Part shown: positions 37,721 to 44,636 of the stretch, one piece after another
Position numbering within the stretch: position 1 is the first letter of the stretch
Layout: every line of letters starts with the position of its first letter
Assembly (NCBI RefSeq): GCF_005080785.1
Contig: NZ_CP032998.1
Span: 1-44,636, forward strand
From: Buchnera aphidicola (Stegophylla sp.)
Lineage (GTDB): Bacteria; Pseudomonadota; Gammaproteobacteria; Enterobacterales; Enterobacteriaceae
Reading direction: 5' to 3'
Length of the DNA: 44,636 nt
Translations under genes and position numbers: made by a program
Notes under the pieces: model-generated
The model's input: the letters and a program-made list of their open reading frames with translations, nothing else
What the model was told of the DNA's origin: nothing
The model's database searches: none

Positions 37721-38089
37721 CTATTTAATCTCAACTTCAGCACCAGCTTTTTCTAAATTATCTTTTAATAATTCAGCATCTTTTTTGTTTATTTTTTCTT
37801 TAATAATCGTTGGAGTTGATTCTACTAAATCTTTTGATTCTTTTAATCCAAGATTTGTTGCACTACGTACAGCTTTAATAACTGATATTTTATTTTTTCC
37901 AATAGATTTTAATAATACATTAAATTCAGTTTTTTCTTCTTTTATTTCTTGATTTGGTATATTTGTATTATTTATTGGTATTTCAGAAGAAATTCCAAAT
38001 TTTTTTTCCATACTAGCAATTAAATCAACAATATCCATAACAGACATATTAGAGATTGTTTCTAATATTTGTTCCTTAGTGATTAACAT
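37721..38089 (-). CDS. rplL: 50S ribosomal protein L7/L12
   Basis: Stalk protein that recruits translation factors. 122 residues (E. coli 121). N-terminal dimerisation domain ([22 protein letters not shown]), a flexible hinge that is Asn/Ile-rich instead of Ala-rich, and the globular C-terminal domain with [20 protein letters not shown] and [17 protein letters not shown]. Directly downstream of rplJ. Confidence 0.98.
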   Translation of the reverse strand: MLITKEQILETISNMSVMDIVDLIASMEKKFGISSEIPINNTNIPNQEIKEEKTEFNVLLKSIGKNKISVIKAVRSATNLGLKESKDLVESTPTIIKEKINKKDAELLKDNLEKAGAEVEIK

Positions 38090-38157
38090 AATAATATTCC
38101 TAACAATAATGTCATTATTTTATTTCATTTACAATAAAATATAAATAAAATAATTTT

Positions 38158-38658
38158 TTATTTTATTGTACATTTTTTTTCTTTTATTTTTAATAAAACA
38201 AAAAATAATTTTCCTATTGTTGAAATTTTAATAATTCTGATTAATTGTGCAACCGCATCATTATATGATGGTAAATGTGCAATACGATCAATTTCTGATA
38301 GTGATAATATTTTCCCATGTAATACAGCAGCAATGATTTTAAAATATTTATTATTTTCTTGAAAATTTGTAAATAATTTTATTGCATTATCTTCATTATG
38401 TATAGAAAATGCAATTAAAATAACACCATGTAAATAATTATTTAAACATTCTAAAGGTGTTTTTTTAAGTGATATTTTTAACAATGTATTTTTTACAACA
38501 TAAATTTTAATATTATTTATTCGGCTATTTTTACGTAGTTGAGTAATTCGATTTACATTAATTTTTTTAATATTAGCAATAATTGTAGATAATGATATAT
38601 GAGCCATTTTATTTATTTTAGAAACAATATTTTTTTTTTTTTGTATACTTAGTATCAT
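38158..38658 (-). CDS. rplJ: 50S ribosomal protein L10
   Basis: Base of the L7/L12 stalk. 166 residues (E. coli 165). Recognisable blocks are QKKKNIVSKINKMAHISLST, ITQLRKNSRINNIKIYVVKNT, TPLECLNNYLHGVILIAFS and IDRIAHLPSYNDAVAQLI. Contains a 12-13 base poly(A) stretch near the start, in frame. The 100-base leader to rplA is AT-rich; the L10-binding leader structure of E. coli is not evident. Confidence 0.96.
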   Translation of the reverse strand: MILSIQKKKNIVSKINKMAHISLSTIIANIKKINVNRITQLRKNSRINNIKIYVVKNTLLKISLKKTPLECLNNYLHGVILIAFSIHNEDNAIKLFTNFQENNKYFKIIAAVLHGKILSLSEIDRIAHLPSYNDAVAQLIRIIKISTIGKLFFVLLKIKEKKCTIK

Positions 38659-38760
38659 ATATTTTAAATATCCGTGATATAAAACTAAAATATTTATTGC
38701 TAAATATAAATCATTTTTAGAATATAATTTGTTTTTATATACTTATTTGATAAAAATATA

Positions 38761-39465
38761 TTATTTTTTTATTTCATTTATATTATCTAATTGAATTGAT
38801 AGACCTATACCCATAGTAGTAGATAATGTTATTTTTTTAAAAAATATACCTTTAGATTGCATAGGTTTTAATTTATATAACGAATGTAATAATTGCATGA
38901 GATTTTCTTGTATCTGTTGATTAGAAAAATTTATTTTTCCTATAGTAGTGTGTATAATTCCATTTTTATCATTTTTATAATGTATTTGTCCTTTTTTTGC
39001 ATTTTTTATTGCTTCTACAATATTATTGGTAATAGTGCCTGTTTGAAGATGCGGCATTAATCCTTTTGGTCCTAATATAGGCCCTAATTTTCCTATAATA
39101 TTCATACTATCAGGAGTTGCAATAACTATATCAAAATTAATTTTGTTATTTTTAAAATAATCTATTAGTTCATGTCCACCTACTATATCGGCACCATGGT
39201 TTTTAGCTTTTTGAATATTATCTCCTTGTGTACATACAGCAATTTTCACTTTACGGCCAAGACCATGAGGAAGAATAACAAATCCACGAATATTTTGATT
39301 GGATTTTTTTGCATCAATGCCTAAGTTAATTGCGACATCGAAACTTTCAATAAAATTTTTTGTAGAAAATTTTTTAAGTAAATCAATTGCATTATATACA
39401 TTATATTTTTTTTTAAAATCGATTTTATCTTTTATGTTTCTGATTTTTTTTTTTATTTTAATCAT
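38761..39465 (-). CDS. rplA: 50S ribosomal protein L1
   Basis: Forms the L1 stalk at the tRNA exit side and represses its own operon in E. coli. 234 residues, as in E. coli. Conserved: ESFDVAINLGIDAKKSNQNI, VLPHG-type loop (VILPHGLGR), LGPILGPKGLMP and YRNDKNGIIHTTIG-like YKNDKNGIIHTTIG. Its ATG follows the rplK stop codon with no gap; the AGGA inside the end of rplK serves as ribosome-binding site, so the two are translationally coupled. Confidence 0.98.
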   Translation of the reverse strand: MIKIKKKIRNIKDKIDFKKKYNVYNAIDLLKKFSTKNFIESFDVAINLGIDAKKSNQNIRGFVILPHGLGRKVKIAVCTQGDNIQKAKNHGADIVGGHELIDYFKNNKINFDIVIATPDSMNIIGKLGPILGPKGLMPHLQTGTITNNIVEAIKNAKKGQIHYKNDKNGIIHTTIGKINFSNQQIQENLMQLLHSLYKLKPMQSKGIFFKKITLSTTMGIGLSIQLDNINEIKK

Positions 39466-39894
39466 TTAATCCTCTATCTTTAAACCCATTGCCTTTGCAG
39501 TACCATGAATAGATTTTTTCATTTTATCAATATCAGATCCTGTTAAATCTACTGATTTAATTTTTGCAATTTTTTCAATATCTGACCAAGTGATTGTACC
39601 AACATAATCAATATTCGGTTTATGTGATCCTAGTTTAATACCAGAATATTTTTTTAATAAATAAGATGCAGGAGGAGTTTTTGTAATAAAAGTAAAAGAT
39701 CGATCAACATAAATTGTGATAATAACTGGTATAGGTATTCCTTTTTCTAATGTTTCTGTTTTATGATTAAAAGATTTACAAAATTCCATAATATTAACTC
39801 CTTTTTGTCCTAAAGCAGGTCCAATTGGTGGACTAGGATTTGCCATACCAGCAGGAATTTGTAGTTTTATATATGATTGTATTTTTTTAGCCAT
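39466..39894 (-). CDS. rplK: 50S ribosomal protein L11
   Basis: Part of the GTPase-associated centre. 142 residues, the E. coli length. N-terminal domain with [33 protein letters not shown] (family-typical proline-rich [12 protein letters not shown]), C-terminal rRNA-binding domain ending [12 protein letters not shown]. Abuts rplA. Confidence 0.98.
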   Translation of the reverse strand: MAKKIQSYIKLQIPAGMANPSPPIGPALGQKGVNIMEFCKSFNHKTETLEKGIPIPVIITIYVDRSFTFITKTPPASYLLKKYSGIKLGSHKPNIDYVGTITWSDIEKIAKIKSVDLTGSDIDKMKKSIHGTAKAMGLKIED

Positions 39895-39952
39895 AATATC
39901 TCTTTAAATGTTATTAATAAAATAAAAATTTTGCGTTTATTAAATTAAATTT

Positions 39953-40501
39953 TTATATATTTTTTTTTACTTGTTCAAAATCTAATTCTATTGGAGTTGA
40001 TCGTCCAAATATCGATACTAAAACTTTTAATTGATTTTTATTATAATCTGCAGTTTCTACAACACCACTAAAATCTGCAAATGGACCATCTTTAACTTTT
40101 ACTATTTCTCCAATTTCAAACAATATCTTAGGTTTTATGATAGGTTTTATTTGATTGAATTTATATATAATGTTTTTTATTTCATGATCATTTATATATG
40201 TGGGTTTATTTGGCGTACCTCCAATAAATCGAATAACTTTTGGAATATTACGTACTATATGCCAACTTTTTTCATTCATGAACATTTTAATTAAAATATA
40301 TCCTGGAAAAAATCTATATTTTACTTCCTTTTTTTTTCCGTTATTTATTTCGATTACTTTTTCAGTTGGAATCAAAATTTTTTTAAATAATGTGTTTATT
40401 TTTTTTATCTGAATTTGTTGTTTAAGTTTTCTTACTATACTATTTTCACATCCTGAAAATACTTGTATAACATACCATTTCATATGATAATTATCATACA
40501 T
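39953..40501 (-). CDS. nusG: transcription termination/antitermination factor NusG
   Basis: Binds RNA polymerase, linking it to Rho or the ribosome. 182 residues (E. coli 181). The NGN domain starts MKWYVIQVFSGCE and includes FFPGYILIKMFMN and VIRFIGG; the KOW domain has VKDGPFADFSGVVE and VSIFGRSTPIELDF. An AAGG ribosome-binding site 7 bases upstream, inside the end of secE, supports the first ATG; an internal ATG at residue 7 would also give a complete NGN domain. One base separates it from the secE stop. Confidence 0.97.
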   Translation of the reverse strand: MYDNYHMKWYVIQVFSGCENSIVRKLKQQIQIKKINTLFKKILIPTEKVIEINNGKKKEVKYRFFPGYILIKMFMNEKSWHIVRNIPKVIRFIGGTPNKPTYINDHEIKNIIYKFNQIKPIIKPKILFEIGEIVKVKDGPFADFSGVVETADYNKNQLKVLVSIFGRSTPIELDFEQVKKNI

Positions 40502-40502
40502 G

Positions 40503-40873
40503 CTAAAACCTTAACTTAATAATTAATGCAATAATATAAAATATTATTCTGTCTATAATCCATAATAATAAAGATATTATAATACTAGTAAAAATTATAA
40601 TAAATGTAATTTGTATTGCTTCTTTTTTATTTAACCAAGAAATTTTTTTACAATCTATATTAGATTCATAAATAAAATTTATAATTTTTTTTTTTAATTT
40701 CTTAGACATCATTGTAATAAAATTTAAAATTAATGTAATTGTTATAGAATATTTTAAATATGTAATATTTTTAAATAAATAATAAATCATTACATTTATT
40801 ATTATAAATAATGTAATTCTTAACCACCATTGTTTTTTTTTTACATTTTTTTTTTTTTATTTTGAATATTCAT
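40503..40873 (-). CDS. secE: preprotein translocase subunit SecE, interrupted by a poly(A) frameshift
   Basis: SecE clamps SecY in the SecYEG channel. The continuous frame starts at ATG 40790 (95 codons) and lacks any ribosome-binding site. A better start is ATG 40873, with AAGG 6 bases upstream, but that frame reads only MNIQNKKKKM before a stop, because the tract of 13 A (40846-40858) is one A short. With 14 A, residues MNIQNKKKKNVKKKQWWLRI continue straight into the downstream frame and give about 124 residues (E. coli 127). The conserved C-terminal part (KKISWLNKKEAIQITFIIIF, then LLLWIIDRIIFYIIALIIKLRF) is intact. Rescue by polymerase slippage, as reported for Buchnera poly(A) tracts, is likely; a sequencing error is possible. 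Confidence 0.85.
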
Positions 40874-41047
40874 GAGTAACCTTATAAACTATTATATATT
40901 TTATTTTAATAATAAATTGTTTATCTAATTTAATATTAATAAAATATTTTATATCTATTTTATTTTTTTTGGCACAATATTGTTAACTAAATAAGAATAC
41001 TTATTTAAATATTAAACAAATAATTTTTTATAATAATATTGTGAACA

Positions 41048-41121
41048 TGCTGATACCCAGAATTGAACTGGGGACCTCATCCTTACCAAGGATGTGCTCT
41101 ACCTAACTGAGCCATATCAGC
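41048..41121 (-). tRNA. tRNA-Thr (GGT)
   Basis: Minus-strand cloverleaf beginning GCTGATATGGCTCAG with anticodon GGT (CTTGGTAA loop), T-arm CCCAGTTCAATTCTGGG and acceptor TATCAGC plus A. No CCA encoded. Last of the four-tRNA cluster, corresponding to E. coli thrT; tufB, which follows in E. coli, is missing. Confidence 0.97.
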
Positions 41122-41129
41122 TGATTAAT

Positions 41130-41204
41130 TGGAGCGGGCAGCGGGAATCGAACCCGCATTATCAACTTGGAAGGCTGAAGTAATAACCATTATACGATGC
41201 CCGC
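41130..41204 (-). tRNA. tRNA-Gly (TCC)
   Basis: Minus-strand cloverleaf GCGGGCATCGTATAATGG..., anticodon TCC, T-arm GCGGGTTCGATTCCCGC, acceptor GCCCGCT. Unlike the other tRNAs of this window its 3' CCA is encoded (41130-41132). Corresponds to E. coli glyT. Confidence 0.97.
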
Positions 41205-41225
41205 AAATTTTATTATTATTTATAT

Positions 41226-41308
41226 TGGTGGAGGAAGGATTCGAACCTTCGAAGTCAATAGACGACAGATTTACAGTCTGCTCCCTTTAACCACTCGGGA
41301 ACTCCACC
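41226..41308 (-). tRNA. tRNA-Tyr (GTA)
   Basis: Minus-strand class II tRNA beginning GGTGGAGTTCCCGAG with anticodon GTA (CTGTAAA loop), a long variable arm, T-arm AAGGTTCGAATCCTT and acceptor CTCCACC plus A. No CCA encoded. Corresponds to E. coli tyrU. Confidence 0.97.
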
Positions 41309-41332
41309 ATATTTTATATATTATGTATATAA

Positions 41333-41405
<73 letters not shown>

Positions 41406-41730
41406 TGGTAAAAAATATATAATATCTATAACTATATTATATATTACTTTTATAAAATAATTTATGCAACATAAAATGTTAATTTTATAAAAATATTTTT
41501 TAATATACAATATAATTTAAAATATTTGTAATTTTAAAATAATGATTATATATTTAAAATTATTAATCATATTTTTATTATTAAATAACATATATACATT
41601 TATATTTTACATTTATGTTTTATAATATTAATAAATATTTATTAGATAAAAAAAAGGTTATGATAATATTTTATTTTCAATATAATTCATGATATTACTA
41701 TAAATTTTAAATATTGGTAAATAAAAAAAT
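41406..41730. other. non-coding interval between the tRNA cluster and metF
   Basis: About 325 bases of AT-rich sequence between divergent transcription units. It must hold the promoters of the tRNA cluster (-) and of metF (+), but no motif stands out and no reading frame is present. As I recall, murB lies hereabouts in larger Buchnera genomes; no trace is seen. Confidence 0.6.
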
Positions 41731-42627
41731 ATGTATACTTTAAATAATTATATATTTGAAAATAATATTTTTCATACTACTTCAAAAATTCATGTTTCAT
41801 TTGAATTTTTTCCTCCGAAATTAAATACTATAAAAAATAGTAGTTTTTTTTATGCTATCAAAAAATTAAGTACTTTAAAACCTGATTTTATATCAATTAC
41901 TTGTACTTCACGAAATGAATCTTATAACCATACTTATAAAACAGTTTTAGAAATACAAAAAAAAATAAATATTAAAATTGTACCACATATGATATATTCT
42001 AATACTACAACTGAAAAAATAAAAAGAATAGCGAATAAATATTGGCATCATGGAATTAATAGTATTGTTGCATTACGAGGAGATTATATAAATAAACCAA
42101 ATAATTCTTCTTTAAAATATGCTTCGAATTTAGTTATTCTATTAAAACAAATTGCTAACTTTGATATTTTTGTTGCTGCATATCCTGAAGTACATCCGGA
42201 AGCATATAATGCTCAATCTGATTTAATATATTTGAAAAATAAAATTGATTTAGGTGCAAATCTGGCTATTACACAATTTTTTTTTGAAGTTGAACATTAT
42301 CTTAGATTTCGAGATCGATGTGCTGCTATTGGTATTCATGTTGATATTATACCTGGAATATTACCTATTATAGATTTTCAACAATTAAAAAAATTTGCAT
42401 CAATGACTAATGTATATATTCCAAAATGGATACATACTATGTTTGAAGGAATTAATAGTAACGATCAAAATATTAGTAAAATGATAGGATTATCTATATC
42501 AATAAATATAATTCAACAATTATGTAAAGAAGGTGTTCGACACTTTCATTTTTATACCTTAAACCAATATGATATAACTTATACGTTATGCCATATGTTG
42601 GGTTTAAGAAAATATAATAATTTATAA
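41731..42627 (+). CDS. metF: 5,10-methylenetetrahydrofolate reductase
   Basis: FAD enzyme reducing methylene-THF to 5-methyl-THF, the methyl donor for MetE. 298 residues (E. coli 296). The catalytic glutamate lies in SFEFFPPK near residue 29, ALRGD carries the conserved aspartate near residue 120, and the AAYPEVHPEA, GANLAITQFFFE and PGILPI motifs are complete. TIM-barrel protein without truncation. Starts the metF-argB-argG plus-strand run. Confidence 0.98.
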   Translation: MYTLNNYIFENNIFHTTSKIHVSFEFFPPKLNTIKNSSFFYAIKKLSTLKPDFISITCTSRNESYNHTYKTVLEIQKKINIKIVPHMIYSNTTTEKIKRIANKYWHHGINSIVALRGDYINKPNNSSLKYASNLVILLKQIANFDIFVAAYPEVHPEAYNAQSDLIYLKNKIDLGANLAITQFFFEVEHYLRFRDRCAAIGIHVDIIPGILPIIDFQQLKKFASMTNVYIPKWIHTMFEGINSNDQNISKMIGLSISINIIQQLCKEGVRHFHFYTLNQYDITYTLCHMLGLRKYNNL

Positions 42628-42667
42628 TTATTAATAATTATTTAACATTTTATATAGAGTACTTTAT

Positions 42668-43444
42668 ATGCAAAATATATTAATCATTAAATTAGGAGGA
42701 TCATTATTATATAATGATGTCTCTATAAAACGTTTTTTTGATACACTACAATCATATTATCATACATATCGAAAAAATATTTTAATTGTTCATGGAGGAA
42801 ATTTTTGGATTAATAACGAAATAAAAAAATTGGATTCTTCAATATCTCATAATCCAGATAATGAGAATACAATAAAATATTCTAATATTAATTTAAATTT
42901 TAAGGTAAATATGTTCTTAAATACTATTAATAATTATATTACTGAATGGGCAAAAAAATATTATATCAATGCTATGGGATTATGTTTAAATTATAAAAAA
43001 TATTCACATGTCAATCAAAATAATATTTTTCCTTGTTACAATTCATTAAAATTAATTAAATATTTATTTTCATACAATATTATTCCTATTATTAATCCTT
43101 CTGGCATACATAAAAACAATAATCCTTCAGTAGTAGAAATTCCTTCTGATATTGTTGCAATGTCATTAGCAATCATGTTAAAAGCTCGTTTGATTTTTTT
43201 AACTGATGTTAGTTCTATTTTAGATGGAAAAGGAAAGTGTATTAAAAACATTACACCATTAGAAGCTAAAAAATTAATTCATCAAGGTATTATTACAAAT
43301 GGTATGATAGAAAAAATTAATGCAGCAATACGTGTTTCTTATTGTTTAAAACAATCAGTATGTATTTCTGGATGGCAAGATTTAGAAAAATTAAAATCAT
43401 TATTACAAGGCAATATTACTGGAACTCAAATTTCTTTTATTTAA
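42668..43444 (+). CDS. argB: acetylglutamate kinase-like protein with altered substrate site
   Basis: Amino-acid kinase family, closest to ArgB (second step of ornithine/arginine synthesis). 258 residues, as E. coli. Kept: Lys8 in IIKLGG, Asp161 in PSDIVA, TDVSSILDGKG, and Lys216 in NGMIEKINAA, the phosphoryl-transfer and ATP parts. Changed: the VHGGG loop is VHGGN, the NGLRVT motif carrying the N-acetylglutamate-binding arginine is absent (residues 57-75 contain no Arg), and the NVNAD asparagines are replaced (E-I-P-S-D). In typical Buchnera argE and argC precede it; here metF ends 40 bases upstream. Either decaying or changed in substrate. Confidence 0.9.
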   Translation: MQNILIIKLGGSLLYNDVSIKRFFDTLQSYYHTYRKNILIVHGGNFWINNEIKKLDSSISHNPDNENTIKYSNINLNFKVNMFLNTINNYITEWAKKYYINAMGLCLNYKKYSHVNQNNIFPCYNSLKLIKYLFSYNIIPIINPSGIHKNNNPSVVEIPSDIVAMSLAIMLKARLIFLTDVSSILDGKGKCIKNITPLEAKKLIHQGIITNGMIEKINAAIRVSYCLKQSVCISGWQDLEKLKSLLQGNITGTQISFI

Positions 43445-43461
43445 ATTATTGGATTGTTGTT

Positions 43462-44636
43462 ATGAAAAAAAAATATATTGGTAAAATAGTTTTAGCATAT
43501 TCTGGAGGATTAGATACTTCAGCAATTATTCCTTGGATAATAGAAAATTATTCTTTAGAAGTTATAGCATTTGTTGCTGATATAGGGCAGAACGAAAAAG
43601 AATTAAAAAATATTCACAATAAAGCTTTATTATCTGGTGCTACAGCTTGTTATATTAAAGATTTAAAAGAAAAATTTATTAAAAATTATATTTTTCCGGT
43701 ATTAAGTACTGGTGCATTATATGAAGGTAATTATTTATTAGGTACAGCTATGGCAAGACCAATTATTGCTAAAGAACAAGTAAAATTAGCTAATAAAATT
43801 CAAGCTATTGCTGTATGCCATGGAGCTACAGGAAAAGGTAACGATCAAGTACGGTTTGAAGCTGCATATGCATCTTTAGCACCATATTTGAAAGTCTTAG
43901 CTCCATGGCGAGAATGGAATTTATCATCTCGAGAAGATTTAATAAAATATTTACAAGATAGAAAAATTCCAACAACTACTTCTATTAAAAAAATATATAG
44001 TAGAGATGAAAATATTTGGCATATTTCAACAGAAGGAGGTATTTTAGAAGATACATGGAATGCTCCTATTGATGATTGTTGGGTATGGACGAAAGATCCT
44101 GTTAATGCGCCTGATATTCCAGAATATATTACTATTAAATTTAAAAAAGGATTTCCAGTTTCTATAAATAATCAATTATTAAATTTAGTACAATGTTTAA
44201 AAAAATTAAATAAAATAGGCAAAAAACATGGTATAGGACGTATTGATATTGTTGAAAATCGTTTAATAGGTATGAAATCACGAGGTTGTTATGAAACACC
44301 TGGTGGGACAATTTTAGTTCATGCACTTAAAGCACTTGAACAATTAATATTAGATAGACATAGTTTTCAATGGAGAGAACAACTTGGTTTATCCATGTCG
44401 TCTATAGTTTATAATGGATTATGGTTTTCTCCTATTCGTAAATCAATACAATCTGCTGCACGTGTTTTCTTCGATTTAATAACTGGATGTGTAGTATTAA
44501 AAATATATAAAGGGAATGTTATTCCAATACAAAAAAAATCTAAACATTCTTTATACTCTAAAAAATTTGCAACTTTTGGACAAGATAATGTGTATAGTCA
44601 TCATGATGCCCAAGGATTTATTAATTTATTTACATT
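43462..44636 (+). CDS. argG: argininosuccinate synthase (3' end beyond window)
   Basis: Condenses citrulline and aspartate to argininosuccinate. Starts ATG at 43462, 17 bases after argB, and stays open to the window edge (about 391 codons; the family in Buchnera is about 400, so only the last few residues are missing). The PP-loop ATP motif AYSGGLDTSA is near residue 12; GATGKGNDQVRFE, APWREWNL, STEGGILEDTWNAP and KSRGCYETPGGT are conserved. It belongs to the ~400-residue subfamily, not to the longer E. coli K-12 type. In contrast to ArgB it looks fully functional. Confidence 0.97.
   Translation, partial: MKKKYIGKIVLAYSGGLDTSAIIPWIIENYSLEVIAFVADIGQNEKELKNIHNKALLSGATACYIKDLKEKFIKNYIFPVLSTGALYEGNYLLGTAMARPIIAKEQVKLANKIQAIAVCHGATGKGNDQVRFEAAYASLAPYLKVLAPWREWNLSSREDLIKYLQDRKIPTTTSIKKIYSRDENIWHISTEGGILEDTWNAPIDDCWVWTKDPVNAPDIPEYITIKFKKGFPVSINNQLLNLVQCLKKLNKIGKKHGIGRIDIVENRLIGMKSRGCYETPGGTILVHALKALEQLILDRHSFQWREQLGLSMSSIVYNGLWFSPIRKSIQSAARVFFDLITGCVVLKIYKGNVIPIQKKSKHSLYSKKFATFGQDNVYSHHDAQGFINLFT

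Noticed and set aside
40031..40412. Plus-strand frames 40031-40294 and 40200-40412 inside nusG
   Set aside because: Antisense shadows of nusG; the two also overlap each other in different frames.
43036..43251. 71-codon minus-strand frame inside argB
   Set aside because: Antisense shadow with no family resemblance.

Overview
The window looks like the origin-proximal chromosome of a Buchnera aphidicola-type aphid endosymbiont (a highly reduced gammaproteobacterium). The evidence is the extreme A+T content, lysine-, asparagine- and isoleucine-rich proteins, long poly(A) tracts, and an almost intact Buchnera/Escherichia gene order. That order is mnmG-atpBEFHAGDC, gyrB-dnaN, rpmH-rnpA-yidC-mnmE, groESL-efp, dnaC-rsmD, rpoH, metE, purH, rpoC-rpoB-rplLJAK-nusG-secE, the Thr-Tyr-Gly-Thr tRNA cluster, and metF-argB-argG. 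No phage, IS element or CRISPR array was seen.

Layout: 0.15-8.7 kb encodes the tRNA-modification protein MnmG and all eight F1Fo ATP synthase subunits on the plus strand. gyrB and dnaN (minus strand) converge on them at a large inverted repeat. 12.8-16.5 kb (plus) carries rpmH, rnpA, yidC and mnmE, followed by tRNA-Phe on the minus strand. 16.8-19.5 kb carries groES-groEL and efp; 19.5-20.9 kb carries dnaC and rsmD on the minus strand. Two long apparently non-coding gaps flank rpoH (20.93-22.42 kb and 23.27-24.39 kb). They are followed by metE (+), purH (-) and a UPF0114/YqhA membrane protein (+). From 41.4 back to 29.2 kb the minus strand holds four tRNAs and the secE-nusG-rplKAJL-rpoBC transcription/translation block. 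The right end holds metF, argB and a 3'-truncated argG on the plus strand.

The genes serve energy conversion, replication, transcription, translation, protein folding and membrane insertion, plus amino-acid provisioning (methionine by MetE/MetF, arginine by ArgB/ArgG) and purine synthesis (PurH).

The notable points are mostly losses and oddities. dnaA is missing from between dnaN and rpmH although dnaC is kept. ftsY, hupA, tufB and argE/argC are missing from their usual places. secE is split by a 13-A tract that is one A short of the correct frame, and rpoH depends on an 18-A run. ArgB has lost the residues expected to bind N-acetylglutamate while keeping its catalytic kinase residues. yqhA, a gene I know from Buchnera leucine plasmids, sits on the chromosome at the hupA site. 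The rsmD-rpoH gap contains a diverged direct duplication of about 320 bp (offset about 435 bp), one copy of which carries a clear interrupted inverted repeat; this does not match any family I recognise. All comparisons with E. coli and other Buchnera are from memory, not from a search.
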